Positions 1-7,384 of a DNA stretch of 9,639 nucleotides are shown one piece after another. Numbering within the stretch: position 1 is the first letter of the stretch; each line of letters opens with the position of its first letter. Both the position numbers and the translations under genes were made by a program. The notes under the pieces were generated by a model, which had not been told where the DNA came from, did not search any database, and saw nothing but the letters and a program-made list of their open reading frames with translations. This DNA is from CAZVCG01 sp964649675. Its GTDB lineage: Bacteria > Pseudomonadota > Alphaproteobacteria > UBA9219. Where the stretch lies: assembly GCA_964649675.1 (NCBI GenBank), contig CAZYPX010000069.1:1-9639 (forward strand). The letters run 5' to 3'.

Positions 1-29
1 CTTAGCGCCCTGCCTAATTCGACTTTCAT
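1..29 (-). CDS. Possible start of a further downstream gene (partial)
   Basis: An ATG at 29-27 opens a frame that stays open to the window edge and reads MKVELGRAL. It lies 14 nt after the stop of the DUF2793 gene. A purine-rich GGGAG stands 4 nt upstream of the ATG at a normal Shine-Dalgarno distance. The position suggests the next gene of the tail or lysis operon. Nine codons are too few to assign a family, so no function is proposed. The frame could also close soon outside the window and be chance. Confidence 0.35.
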
Positions 30-43
30 GGCACTCCCGTATA

Positions 44-637
44 TTATGCTTTTACGACTCGTACGCGCCAAAGGCCGCTGCCAAACGATAGGGAATCGCC
101 CGTTTGGTTTTGAAGACGCACAATCACAGTGTTTGAAGCTTTTACATATGCGGTCGCCATCGCGCCCTGCAAATCGTAGGGCGCGGCGACATGCGCATAA
201 TCGCCTAACTCGGCTCCAACTACGGAAATATCGCCGGATATCGACCCGCTTCCTTGAGACAACACGCCAGGATTCCAGTTAATAGCCGCGCCAAGGTATG
301 GTGACGCAATATATGCCCATATCGATCCATTATAATATAACGCGCGATTTTCGTTACGAGCCCACGCGATCCAGCCTGTTTTTGGCGTTTTAAAGCGCCA
401 ACCGGCGTAATAGGCCGCCAAGCATCCTTCGTGTCCAGACCATACGCCTGTCGCCCCATCGCCCACTATATAGGTGTCTCCGCAGGCCGGTGACGCAGGG
501 GGAGCGCTCAACATGTAATCAATGACCGTCAATTGCGCCAAACTATCCAGATCGTTCAACGCTTCATTATGCGTAACTTCCTTTTGCGCTTGCGATGAAA
601 CTATATAAGATAGCCCTAGATTAGGCGTTGTCGTCAT
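44..637 (-). CDS. DUF2793 phage tail/fibre-associated protein
   Basis: This 197-aa protein has the DUF2793 signature at its N terminus: TPNLGLSYIVSSQAQKEVTH at residues 4-23, then HNEALNDLD, then a segment rich in PPASP and GDTYIVG near residues 46-60, and a WSGHEG...W motif to about residue 90. Residues 115-197 form a second, beta-rich part with a GAELGDYAHV motif, a V-x-NQTG motif and a final RVRV strand. This type of C-terminal domain is recurrent on alphaproteobacterial phage fibre proteins. DUF2793 proteins commonly follow the gp15-type hub in alphaproteobacterial prophages and GTA clusters, so an exposed tail-fibre or receptor-contact role is inferred, but its biochemical function is unknown. 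The ATG is supported by AGGAG about 6 nt upstream. That ribosome site overlaps the TAG stop of the hub gene (647-649), which suggests translational coupling across the 9-nt gap. Confidence 0.85.
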   Translation of the reverse strand: MTTTPNLGLSYIVSSQAQKEVTHNEALNDLDSLAQLTVIDYMLSAPPASPACGDTYIVGDGATGVWSGHEGCLAAYYAGWRFKTPKTGWIAWARNENRALYYNGSIWAYIASPYLGAAINWNPGVLSQGSGSISGDISVVGAELGDYAHVAAPYDLQGAMATAYVKASNTVIVRLQNQTGDSLSFGSGLWRVRVVKA

Positions 638-646
638 GATGTTCTC

Positions 647-3600
647 CTAAATAACGGCTTTCGCTTTTTGACCGCGCCCATAGCGCGCGCTGATTTGATA
701 AACGCATACCTTCACCTGCGGTGGAACTTGGCCGCCCCAATCCGCCGCCTGCTGTTCGGCCGTATAAATCAGCGTTGGTGACGTTAAACCTTCAAACATT
801 CTGACGATGCTTGTTCCGTTCATGATCTCGGCGGCGTAGAGTTCGGATGCCTCATCAAGCGGAACATCCATGTAATCCACCCACGCGGCGTTATTTCTGG
901 CCCGGCGTTTCCAACGAATAGTGAGATCGCTTCCCGCTCCCGCAATTCGTGAGCCTTCAATATGAACGGGCGCCAACGGCCTTAACGTGCCGAAATCATA
1001 GGCAATGCTATGTCTGTTAGCCTCGTTAAGGGACTGGCCATGCGACAAAGCCCGAAAATAACACGTTCGCCCCCTGTCCGTTAATGGTGCGGGTAGAAAT
1101 TGAATCGAGATTTCCTTAAGGACAACAAAGCGCTCGCCGATGACATGATCTTCTATATGGTTCTCGGTTCCGCATCGTCCCCTGAGAAAATGGCTTAACT
1201 CATAGAGCCCAGGGCCAAGCAAGACAGCGCTCTTAAACTGTACGATCTCATCACCCAGCAAAGCAAGGTTGGCCCCACGCAAAAGCTCGTCGTCGCCACA
1301 ACTGTATAATAGGCCGCGTAGCAGCTGAACTTTAACAGTATTCACCATATCCGGGTAACAGCTATGTCCGGATTCAATCTTCGATACGGCGACCCCTGCC
1401 GTAGCCGCTGTTTTGAATTGACTTATCTTTCCGTAATTTATGTCATCGGACGAGCGCCAAAGCGTCGCGCCAGGCCACGCCTCTGGTCCCGTTACAGCCG
1501 CATAGATGCCCGGCTGATCGTCGGAATCCCTAAGCAACGGCATGTCCATAAGAAAAAGCGTGCTGCTGGCGGCTTCAATTGCTTCGGAATATGATGCGCT
1601 ATGACTATCAGTTTTTGCATGGCTTGTTCGTGGCGCCAGAGGAACAAGAACACCCTTAACGTCCAGTACGCCCTTGTTCAACCGGATGTTTTCGACACGT
1701 AGGTGTTCTTTGCCGAGATTGACAACATCCCCCGGCTCAAGACCTAACCACTTGCGCGACAAGGTGAAGCGAGCATGTTCACGTTCCGACCACAAAGCAT
1801 ATAAACGCATTTCAGCGATCTGCTTGGCTTTCGCCGCAGTACATACGATCGGCAAATCTATTTTACTCTTTACGCGCGCACCACGTTGCGGTGTACGCCG
1901 CGCGCGCTGACTTCCTGTTTCGTAATCGCGCGAAGCTTCGATATGATCAATCTTGATTTCCAGCGGAAGATCAACTTCTTGCACGCGCGTCGTTTCGCAT
2001 AGCGGAACCGGCTCATCCCTATTCTCCGACGCTCCGCGTTCGGATTTAGGAACGGCAGCATCGGCATCATACGTGCGTAGAACGGCTTTTAATACGTCTC
2101 CGCTTTCGACAAGATCAAACGGCTCGTAGATTTGCAAAGAGGCTATAGCCGCCGAAGCGCTTGACGCATCGGGCACAATGTAACCGTCAACAGGTATATC
2201 GTTAAGCGCTTCCACGTCATAATCGCCGTCTGCAAAACCGGAACGCTCAAGCAACGTTCCGACGATACGGCCGAGCGTATCGCCGGTATGGCAGCGCTTA
2301 ATCACGCCTATTTGGCCTAAAGAGTCATAGAAGCCGCTTACGCCTAATACAAGCAAACGGACGGCATCAATGGAGGCCGCTCCGAAATTGATGCATGGCT
2401 GGGTAAAGTTTTCGGCGGGAAGGGAGTCGGAAATAAGCGTAAACTTTCCGTCGTCAAGCGTAATCTCGGAAATCCTGTAATAATTGTCTGATGCGCTTCG
2501 CTGAACTACGACAATCCTGTTTCCGATAACGACGGGATGCGTTGATGTGCTAACGGAAACGTTTGCGTTCGCAACAATTTGCCATGGCCGCGTTATTATG
2601 GCCGACGAGTCTCCAGGCCGAAGCGACATCATCCGCATATCGACAACGGTGCTGTAAAACAGCGTCCATTCGTCATGCGATGTGCGCAACAAGGAGCATT
2701 GCGGGCCGCTGCCGGAACCTACCGAGAGGCCGCTCGCCAGAACATACTCAGACCCCGCTTCTAAAACGCCGTTTTGCCACAAGATATGGCGAGCATAAAG
2801 TGACGTAAAGAAAGGAGCCGAGTCCGTCATTACGTTTAACAGACCGTTCGACATCGGAACAAACTGCGCATACATCAAGGGAAAACGTGTCGATCCGCTG
2901 TTCACGCCCCAAACATCAAAAAAGCCCAAAGATACCATCGTCGTGCCGGCGCGCGCATAAACGTACACGCCGCGCTTGCCGCCAAGCGTCGCCGATACGA
3001 GAAAATGCAGGGAGTCTATCCACACAATCTGGCGCATCCCGTCGTTTGCGCCTATATTGTCGGCAAAGACGCTACCGAATTTCCGCGTTTTCAAATCGTA
3101 TAGAACGAAACGATGCGGATAGGCCGATACGGACGACTGCATATACATCGCCACAAAGCGACCGTCAGGCGACATCGCCCATGAATGATCGTCCGGATAA
3201 CCAGCATAAAAACTTTCGCTCTGTGCGCCATCCACCTCGAACAGTTCATCACCTGCGACATCGTATTCGACAACGTTAAATGAGCACGCGTCTCCGGAAC
3301 AGAAATACCCGCCGACAAGCATCCGTCGCGCGCGCCCCGACCGTCCTTGTGTAATAATTGGCGACATGCCTTTGTTCTGAACAACCGATACGCGATGATT
3401 TATGCCGGAAGAAACGCTTCCCATCCACGAAGGTTGTCCTGAAGAACCTGCCGGAAGAACTTCAAACGTCAGATTCGGCAACCTGTTTCCGAAATCGCCC
3501 AGTTGAAGATTATCGAACACAATGTAAGCGATGCCGCGATACGCAGGAACGTTGCCGCGCCCTATCAACGACTCCATGAGCGGATCGGCGTTCTGATTTT

Positions 3601-4081
3601 TTGATCCGTTGTAGATCGTGCCTGCGTTAACAGTCCCGGATTTCCACACGCCGTTTTGATAAATAATTTTGCTGTCAGCCCATATCGTCGCAAGGCCAGC
3701 TATTTCTCCAGTGCAAACGGCCACGGCGCAATGCACGCTGTAACTGTATGTTGTCCGTGAACTCGAGGATCCTCCGCCTTTTCCGCCGCCTGTTGACGTT
3801 TCATGCGACGTTTCCATAAGATCTGATAGCCAAATTATATTGCCAGCGACCCGCACACGCCCAAACGCCAGAGGAATGCCAAGACCGTAACGCGAGTCCT
3901 GAACTTTCAGGTTTTCCAGACGCGGGCCCTCTTTCGCCTCCGCATCCGGCCCAAGACCTAGCGCATCGTCGGCCCAACGCCCCAGTCGTCGGCCATAGCC
4001 GCCAAGTATTCTGCCGCCCAGTCCAGGCAACAGGTTATTGCCCACGGAATTTCCTATGCTCGCCAGTACGATAGTCGCCAT
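647..4081 (-). CDS. Large tail-tip hub/host-specificity protein (RcGTA gp15-like) with a propeller-like insert
   Basis: This 1144-aa protein should form the central hub and fibre at the tail tip and contact the host surface. Residues 1-45 are Gly-rich. Residues 55-210 carry the gp15/phage-tail hub signature: GIPLAFGRVRVAGNIIW (68-84), a Gly/Ser-rich loop (97-108), TYSYSVHCAVAVCTGEIAGL (111-130), IWADSK (133-138), NVPAYRGIAYIVFD (177-190) and FGNRLPNLTFEVL (197-209). Residues about 225-590 resemble beta-propeller blades (for example WAMSPDGRFVAMY at 301-313), where RcGTA gp15 would have its TIM barrel; I see no TIM-barrel signature. Residues about 600-820 fit the Phage-tail_3 type hub domain, with FTLSRKWLGLEPGDVV at 772-787. 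LSHFLRGRCGTE (962-973) is the family's conserved late motif, and the C terminus looks Fn3-like. The ATG lies 4 nt after the NlpC gene stop, with a weak GGAA ribosome site. Family assignment is firm; the domain limits are read by eye. Confidence 0.9.
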   Translation of the reverse strand: MATIVLASIGNSVGNNLLPGLGGRILGGYGRRLGRWADDALGLGPDAEAKEGPRLENLKVQDSRYGLGIPLAFGRVRVAGNIIWLSDLMETSHETSTGGGKGGGSSSSRTTYSYSVHCAVAVCTGEIAGLATIWADSKIIYQNGVWKSGTVNAGTIYNGSKNQNADPLMESLIGRGNVPAYRGIAYIVFDNLQLGDFGNRLPNLTFEVLPAGSSGQPSWMGSVSSGINHRVSVVQNKGMSPIITQGRSGRARRMLVGGYFCSGDACSFNVVEYDVAGDELFEVDGAQSESFYAGYPDDHSWAMSPDGRFVAMYMQSSVSAYPHRFVLYDLKTRKFGSVFADNIGANDGMRQIVWIDSLHFLVSATLGGKRGVYVYARAGTTMVSLGFFDVWGVNSGSTRFPLMYAQFVPMSNGLLNVMTDSAPFFTSLYARHILWQNGVLEAGSEYVLASGLSVGSGSGPQCSLLRTSHDEWTLFYSTVVDMRMMSLRPGDSSAIITRPWQIVANANVSVSTSTHPVVIGNRIVVVQRSASDNYYRISEITLDDGKFTLISDSLPAENFTQPCINFGAASIDAVRLLVLGVSGFYDSLGQIGVIKRCHTGDTLGRIVGTLLERSGFADGDYDVEALNDIPVDGYIVPDASSASAAIASLQIYEPFDLVESGDVLKAVLRTYDADAAVPKSERGASENRDEPVPLCETTRVQEVDLPLEIKIDHIEASRDYETGSQRARRTPQRGARVKSKIDLPIVCTAAKAKQIAEMRLYALWSEREHARFTLSRKWLGLEPGDVVNLGKEHLRVENIRLNKGVLDVKGVLVPLAPRTSHAKTDSHSASYSEAIEAASSTLFLMDMPLLRDSDDQPGIYAAVTGPEAWPGATLWRSSDDINYGKISQFKTAATAGVAVSKIESGHSCYPDMVNTVKVQLLRGLLYSCGDDELLRGANLALLGDEIVQFKSAVLLGPGLYELSHFLRGRCGTENHIEDHVIGERFVVLKEISIQFLPAPLTDRGRTCYFRALSHGQSLNEANRHSIAYDFGTLRPLAPVHIEGSRIAGAGSDLTIRWKRRARNNAAWVDYMDVPLDEASELYAAEIMNGTSIVRMFEGLTSPTLIYTAEQQAADWGGQVPPQVKVCVYQISARYGRGQKAKAVI

Positions 4082-4085
4082 GGTT

Positions 4086-4514
4086 TTATTCCGTTACATT
4101 CCATTCCGGAAAATTGAAACGAAAGGCGTTCATAAGCCGCCGTCGCCAGTAAGAACCAATGCCCGTCTCTACAACGCGTCCGGCGGGTGCGAAACTATGG
4201 ATCATCGTATCCTTGCTGGTCGCCAGAGCCACATGCTGAGGCTGATGATCGTAGCGAAACAGCAAAACATCCCCTTGATCGAACACGTCAACGTCCACCG
4301 CTCCGTGTTCCTTAATCGCCCTGATCAACGAAATTCCATCAGGCCTTTCGGCATAATTCAGGCGATCCCGCACATCCACACCGGCAGCACGGAAAGCCAC
4401 CACAAGAAGACCTATGCAATCTAACCCAACGCCCGGCAAGCGTCCCTGATGGTGAAAGGGCGTGTTCAGGCACCCGCGCGCGGCGGCAACGACGTCTTTA
4501 CTCTTTCCGATCAT
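4086..4514 (-). CDS. NlpC/P60 family tail peptidoglycan peptidase (RcGTA gp14-like)
   Basis: This 142-aa NlpC/P60 cysteine peptidase probably cuts peptidoglycan cross-links during genome entry, carried on the tail tip. The catalytic Cys33 lies in GVGLDCIGLLVV (28-39). His94 lies in the QHVAL strand (93-97), and His106 in MIHSFA (104-109) is the likely third polar residue of a C-H-H triad. The N-terminal segment with ARGCLNTPFHHQG and the length match the short phage NlpC proteins (TIGR02219 type) that follow DUF2163 in alphaproteobacterial prophages. There is no signal peptide, as expected for a virion component rather than an exported enzyme. The start overlaps the upstream stop as ATGA (4511-4514), so translation is probably coupled to the DUF2163 gene. 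All visible catalytic residues are present, so it appears functional. Confidence 0.93.
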   Translation of the reverse strand: MIGKSKDVVAAARGCLNTPFHHQGRLPGVGLDCIGLLVVAFRAAGVDVRDRLNYAERPDGISLIRAIKEHGAVDVDVFDQGDVLLFRYDHQPQHVALATSKDTMIHSFAPAGRVVETGIGSYWRRRLMNAFRFNFPEWNVTE

Positions 4515-5359
4515 TTGGCGTCCGGATACTGCAATATTTTGCCAACACCCGGCAGATGAGGGAACCCGCCGTAATTGATCTCGTTCCCGAATTTTGTTTT
4601 ACAGGTTGAAAAACGCTTGTCACATCCGGGACAGACCGTATAGGAGTCGCCCAGACTTATGGCGTTCGGCATCGGCAACCATAAAGACATGGTTAAGTTC
4701 AACCCGTCCCACGTGTGCACATCAACAGACAAGCCTTTGTTGGCGCCGCTCGTCCAAACCAATTTACCGTAATCGAAATAGCCGTTGGGTTCGATTCGCA
4801 TATAGTCGGAAAAAGCCGTTTTACCGAATGAATCGGTCACGACCCCAGAAACCTCCATGCTCGCCAAATTGATGCAACACATCCCGTCTCCCAGATCATG
4901 CCGACATTCTGGCGTATAGGCGTCGCCCACACGTTGTCGCAATAAATCATGCATCCCATGCAGGGCAGCCGTATAACGACCGTCCGTCAAGGTCACCTCG
5001 CCCAGCCATCCGCGCCTAATTTGAACTTTACCTTGCTCAGTGTCGGCCCAGTTCACGATAAAAACATCGACGCGGGCATAATCGTACAATCCCGCCTTGA
5101 TGGATTCCCCGTCGAGTTGAATACTGTCCAGCATTCCCTTTATTTCAAACTTGTTTTGATTAAACGAAGCGCTGTTATCAAGTCTGCCTGAGGTAAACGA
5201 CCCATCTGCCTTATATGTCAGACCATCGAGAACAAGGTCGCAATCATGCGTCGTGAAGGCTATAACAACACCATCGGTTCGCGTAATTTTTATACATTCG
5301 GCCAACATCGTCAGTTCGCCATCAAGATGTTGCTGCAGCGCAGGAGAAATCACCTTCAT
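4511..5359 (-). CDS. DUF2163 tail hub protein (RcGTA gp13-like)
   Basis: This 282-aa protein matches the DUF2163/TIGR02218 family, a structural ring that joins the distal tail protein to the central hub. The N terminus (SPALQQHLDGE, 5-15) and the strand LAECIKITRTDG (19-30) are typical. GWLGEVTLTDGRYTAALHG is at 117-135. A cysteine-rich C-terminal half is diagnostic: YTPECRHDLGDGMC at 148-161, then TVCPGCDKRFSTC at 241-253, then the conserved FGN-x-INYGGFPHLPG ending (257-271). Cys152, Cys161, Cys243, Cys246 and Cys253 are candidate metal or Fe-S ligands; lambda gpL, a tail-tip protein in the same position, binds an Fe-S cluster. That ligand set is an inference. The start is 3 nt after the DUF2460 stop, and the stop overlaps the next start by 4 nt. 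Length is normal for the family. Confidence 0.92.
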   Translation of the reverse strand: MKVISPALQQHLDGELTMLAECIKITRTDGVVIAFTTHDCDLVLDGLTYKADGSFTSGRLDNSASFNQNKFEIKGMLDSIQLDGESIKAGLYDYARVDVFIVNWADTEQGKVQIRRGWLGEVTLTDGRYTAALHGMHDLLRQRVGDAYTPECRHDLGDGMCCINLASMEVSGVVTDSFGKTAFSDYMRIEPNGYFDYGKLVWTSGANKGLSVDVHTWDGLNLTMSLWLPMPNAISLGDSYTVCPGCDKRFSTCKTKFGNEINYGGFPHLPGVGKILQYPDAK

Positions 5360-5362
5360 CGC

Positions 5363-5989
5363 TTATACTCGCACCTCGATGAGCGGAATATCGCCATGCG
5401 CCGTGTTTTCGTCGCGCGAGGTTAGATCCAATCGATCCGTATCAAAACGAACAGGAACATCGAATTCAAAGCCGGCCGTAATAATCTGTCCCGTTTGAGG
5501 CGCCTCCGAAAACGTCACGAGCCCCGTTGTCGTATCAACCGACCATCCTGTGTCGCGCGGAACGCCATCAACGGCAAAAAGAACGGTACCGGCGACAGGC
5601 TTCCGTATAAGTCTCTTGTGCGACACGTCTGTGTCGCCGTAAGTCTTGAGCAATTGATAGGTTGTTGTTTCGCCATCGCCCGCGCCGATGGCTTGATCGC
5701 CCCAATGCGGCGGCGAAACGCCATCACTTGAGCTTGTGAACTCTGCCCAGTCTTTTAACCGGAAACCGCGTGCGCGACCCGCCCGCGCATGGAAAAAAGC
5801 CGTTAACAAAGCGGCGTCAATGGACGATCGAATACCGGTTCGCGCATCGTATCTTCGGCGAGCCTGACTCCAGTTCTGGTTCCTTCGTTCGTATCCGCCC
5901 GCAATGACGATGACATCCGTGTTGAACTGCGGGCCTCCGCGCGCGCCATAACCGACCGCCAAAGGGAAACTTATTTCGTCAAATGCCAT
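5363..5989 (-). CDS. DUF2460 distal tail protein (RcGTA gp12-like)
   Basis: This 208-aa protein belongs to the DUF2460/TIGR02217 family, the distal tail ring that in RcGTA links the end of the tail tube to the hub. Recognisable pieces are FDEISFPLAVGYGARGGPQF (3-22), the conserved GGYERRNQNWSQARRRYDA (31-49), an FHARAGRARGFRLKDW block (65-80) and the C-terminal FEFDVPVRFDTDRL (171-184). These are the family's strongest motifs and the length is normal. The ATG has AGGTTAGAAG just upstream and lies 3 nt after the TAG stop of the head-tail adaptor. That neighbour is unexpected: in RcGTA and most related siphoviruses the gene before DUF2460 is the tape measure, preceded by the tube and chaperone genes. 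None is here. Confidence 0.93.
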   Translation of the reverse strand: MAFDEISFPLAVGYGARGGPQFNTDVIVIAGGYERRNQNWSQARRRYDARTGIRSSIDAALLTAFFHARAGRARGFRLKDWAEFTSSSDGVSPPHWGDQAIGAGDGETTTYQLLKTYGDTDVSHKRLIRKPVAGTVLFAVDGVPRDTGWSVDTTTGLVTFSEAPQTGQIITAGFEFDVPVRFDTDRLDLTSRDENTAHGDIPLIEVRV

Positions 5990-5992
5990 CTT

Positions 5993-6319
5993 CTAACCTA
6001 AATATCCGTTTTCTTCGACATAGACATCAAGCCACCTGTCTCGATCTTCAACATTGACGATATGGCGCACGGAAAAAGTCCGTTCACCGCCAACAAGGCG
6101 CATTCCGTTAGTCAACTTGATGTTTTTCACGACACGTATACGGACGACATGTGATGTTCTGTGTCCATAAGTGCCCGACAAAACCGAGGACGCCGAACAA
6201 GGCTTCACATCGCCCCAAACCGTCGCGACTGATTCCCAGACAGGCAGGACATCCCCTCCTTCAAGCGTAAGCTTCTTGCGTTGCACATGAAGGCGTTTCC
6301 GTAACATCCCTATACGCAT
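5993..6319 (-). CDS. Head-tail adaptor/stopper (SPP1 gp16-RcGTA gp7 family)
   Basis: This 108-aa protein fits the phage head-tail adaptor family (TIGR01563; SPP1 gp16 and RcGTA gp7 type), which closes the connector under the portal and retains DNA. Seen in sequence: a basic N terminus (MRIGMLRKRLHVQRKK), the VWESVATVWGDVKP strand pair (about 27-40), TYGHRTSHVVRIRV (50-63) and a C-terminal strand with VRHIVNVEDRDRWLDVYVEE. Length is normal. The ATG overlaps the stop of the connector gene as TGATG (6317-6321), with AGGTGG about 8 nt upstream. A second in-frame ATG at codon 5 is possible, but the coupled first ATG is the better choice. In related phages the next gene would be a gp8-type tail terminator; here it is DUF2460. 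Confidence 0.85.
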   Translation of the reverse strand: MRIGMLRKRLHVQRKKLTLEGGDVLPVWESVATVWGDVKPCSASSVLSGTYGHRTSHVVRIRVVKNIKLTNGMRLVGGERTFSVRHIVNVEDRDRWLDVYVEENGYLG

Positions 6320-6930
6320 CAGATTGCCACCTGCCTTAAACGAAAGGGATTCAACAATGCCTGGATAACGTAGGGCGCGTTAACGCCGCGTAGGTTGGCA
6401 ATGGCGTCGTTCCGAATGGCGGACATAATAACGGCCTCGCCCCTATGCTCATACCAATGCGTCGCCAACTGCCTGATCGCCAGCCTGATAAGCTCAGGAA
6501 CGGAGTCCGGGTTCTCGCCATAGCCTGCGATGTAATCGATCTCTATGCCGCTCATCGTGCGCATCGTTAAAGGCCACACGCCATGACCTCGAGGCGCCAG
6601 GCGTCCCAGCGCCATGTCGGCATAATAAGTATCTAGCGGCACCGGCATGGCTTCGTCGTTCTCATCACGCAAGAAAACACCGGATATGGCAAGCAGCGGC
6701 ACTCTTGGCAATTCGACGATGCTGTTTGCGGGCCATACATCCAAACCCAGCCGCCATGTTTGCGAAAGGAAGGATCTGCCCGTGTAGTTTTCCGCCCACA
6801 AACGCGCCGCTACGATGAGTGTAGACAACAAAGCATCCTCGTTATCGGCATCGATCCGCGCATGCGTTTTTATTTCACATAGGCTCACAGGCTCAATAAG
6901 CGGCGGCACCTGGAGTTTTAAGTATGTCAT
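6319..6930 (-). CDS. Head-tail connector (phiE125 gp8/RcGTA gp6-like)
   Basis: This 203-aa protein fits the phiE125 gp8 family (TIGR02215), whose GTA member is the gp6 adaptor that binds beneath the portal. The N-terminal half has the family pattern: PPLIEPVSLCEIKTHARID (9-27), an acidic DNEDALLSTLIVAAR helix (29-43), ENYTGRSFLSQTWRLGLD (47-64) and VELPRVPLLAISGV (72-85). The centre has IDYIAGYGENPDSVPELIRL (131-150), followed by helix AIRQLATHWYEHRGEA (151-166). The ribosome site is a weak GGAAAAA. Its upstream neighbour, the 119-aa protein, ends 28 nt earlier. It overlaps the adaptor gene by 1 nt, as expected for two stacked connector rings made in matched amounts. Confidence 0.88.
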   Translation of the reverse strand: MTYLKLQVPPLIEPVSLCEIKTHARIDADNEDALLSTLIVAARLWAENYTGRSFLSQTWRLGLDVWPANSIVELPRVPLLAISGVFLRDENDEAMPVPLDTYYADMALGRLAPRGHGVWPLTMRTMSGIEIDYIAGYGENPDSVPELIRLAIRQLATHWYEHRGEAVIMSAIRNDAIANLRGVNAPYVIQALLNPFRLRQVAI

Positions 6931-6958
6931 TGGTCTTTTTCCGTTGGATAAATACTCG

Positions 6959-7318
6959 TTATACGGCTCGCAGCACCAGTTGCAGTACAGCGTCTTGCGA
7001 CTGGTTGACAGAAGCGCCGGATGTTCCGGAGCGGAGCCTGATCATGTGAATGGCGGCGAAATTGACGGGGTCAATCGCGATAAAACGCGAAACGCCGGTA
7101 ATGACGGAAAGTTCATTTCCGTTTGCGTCGTAAAGATCGAACCATGAAGCGCCGTTGTCAAAGGATGTCCGGAATGTAAGGCAAGCCGGTGTCCACAAGG
7201 CTGGCATGACAATACCAAACAGACGTAACCCGCCCAGATTTAAGGGTGCTGTTGATGCCTGGCCGTTCAAGATCATAGCCGGAATCACATCCGACGGACT
7301 GACGATAGTGTTGCGCAT
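6959..7318 (-). CDS. Small beta-rich structural protein of unknown function (119 aa)
   Basis: I cannot assign a named family. The 119-aa protein has alternating hydrophobic strands and few helices: residues 26-42 (LNLGGLRLFGIVMPALW), a RTSFDNGASWFDLYDANG block (49-66), ISRFIAIDP-like VSRFIAIDP (76-84) and a final IRLRSG...LQLVLRAV. It looks like a beta-sandwich. The DNGASWFDLY stretch resembles repeats in proteins encoded next to capsid genes in other prophages, though I recall no characterised one. Lying between capsid and connector, it is probably a virion surface or decoration protein, less likely a connector component. The start is supported by AAGAGGG about 5 nt upstream. It has no signal peptide or membrane segment. 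It is downstream of the hairpin at 7345-7383, so its expression may be reduced relative to the capsid gene. Confidence 0.75.
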   Translation of the reverse strand: MRNTIVSPSDVIPAMILNGQASTAPLNLGGLRLFGIVMPALWTPACLTFRTSFDNGASWFDLYDANGNELSVITGVSRFIAIDPVNFAAIHMIRLRSGTSGASVNQSQDAVLQLVLRAV

Positions 7319-7344
7319 GTAACCCTCTTAAGTTTCTAATGAAA

Positions 7345-7383
7345 GGATACGGGATCAGGCTATAACGCCTGATCCCCATATCC
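7345..7383 (-). terminator. Strong intercistronic hairpin, possible attenuator or RNA 3'-end
   Basis: A perfect 10-bp stem (GGGATCAGGC at 7351-7360 with its complement at 7367-7376, 6-nt loop) is extended by a second 5-bp helix (7345-7349 with 7379-7383) across a small internal loop. It begins immediately after the TAA stop of the 132-aa gene. On the transcribed strand it is followed by TTTCATT, only a weak T-run. It could be a leaky intrinsic terminator, or a block to 3' exonucleases that stabilises the capsid part of the transcript. The structure is visible in sequence; the role is inferred. Confidence 0.55.
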
Positions 7384-7384
7384 G

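Noticed and set aside
1870..2070. Minus-strand 66-aa open frame overlapping the hub gene in another frame
   Set aside because: It is fully nested in the hub coding region, Arg/Lys-rich, and has no family features; the hub frame is uninterrupted here.
2887..3279. Plus-strand 130-aa open frame inside the hub gene
   Set aside because: It is antisense to a firmly identified 1144-aa gene, has a basic low-complexity composition (many Arg, Ser, Pro) and no recognisable motif; it is a shadow of the minus-strand coding frame.
4038..4424. Plus-strand 128-aa open frame across the hub/NlpC junction
   Set aside because: It lies antisense to the NlpC gene with its complete catalytic motifs and to the conserved hub start; no ribosome site or domain supports it.
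5980..6000. Programmed frameshift of tail-assembly chaperones
   Set aside because: There is no chaperone-like pair and no slippery site with an overlapping extended frame at this junction; the gap is just 3 nt between two complete, recognised genes.
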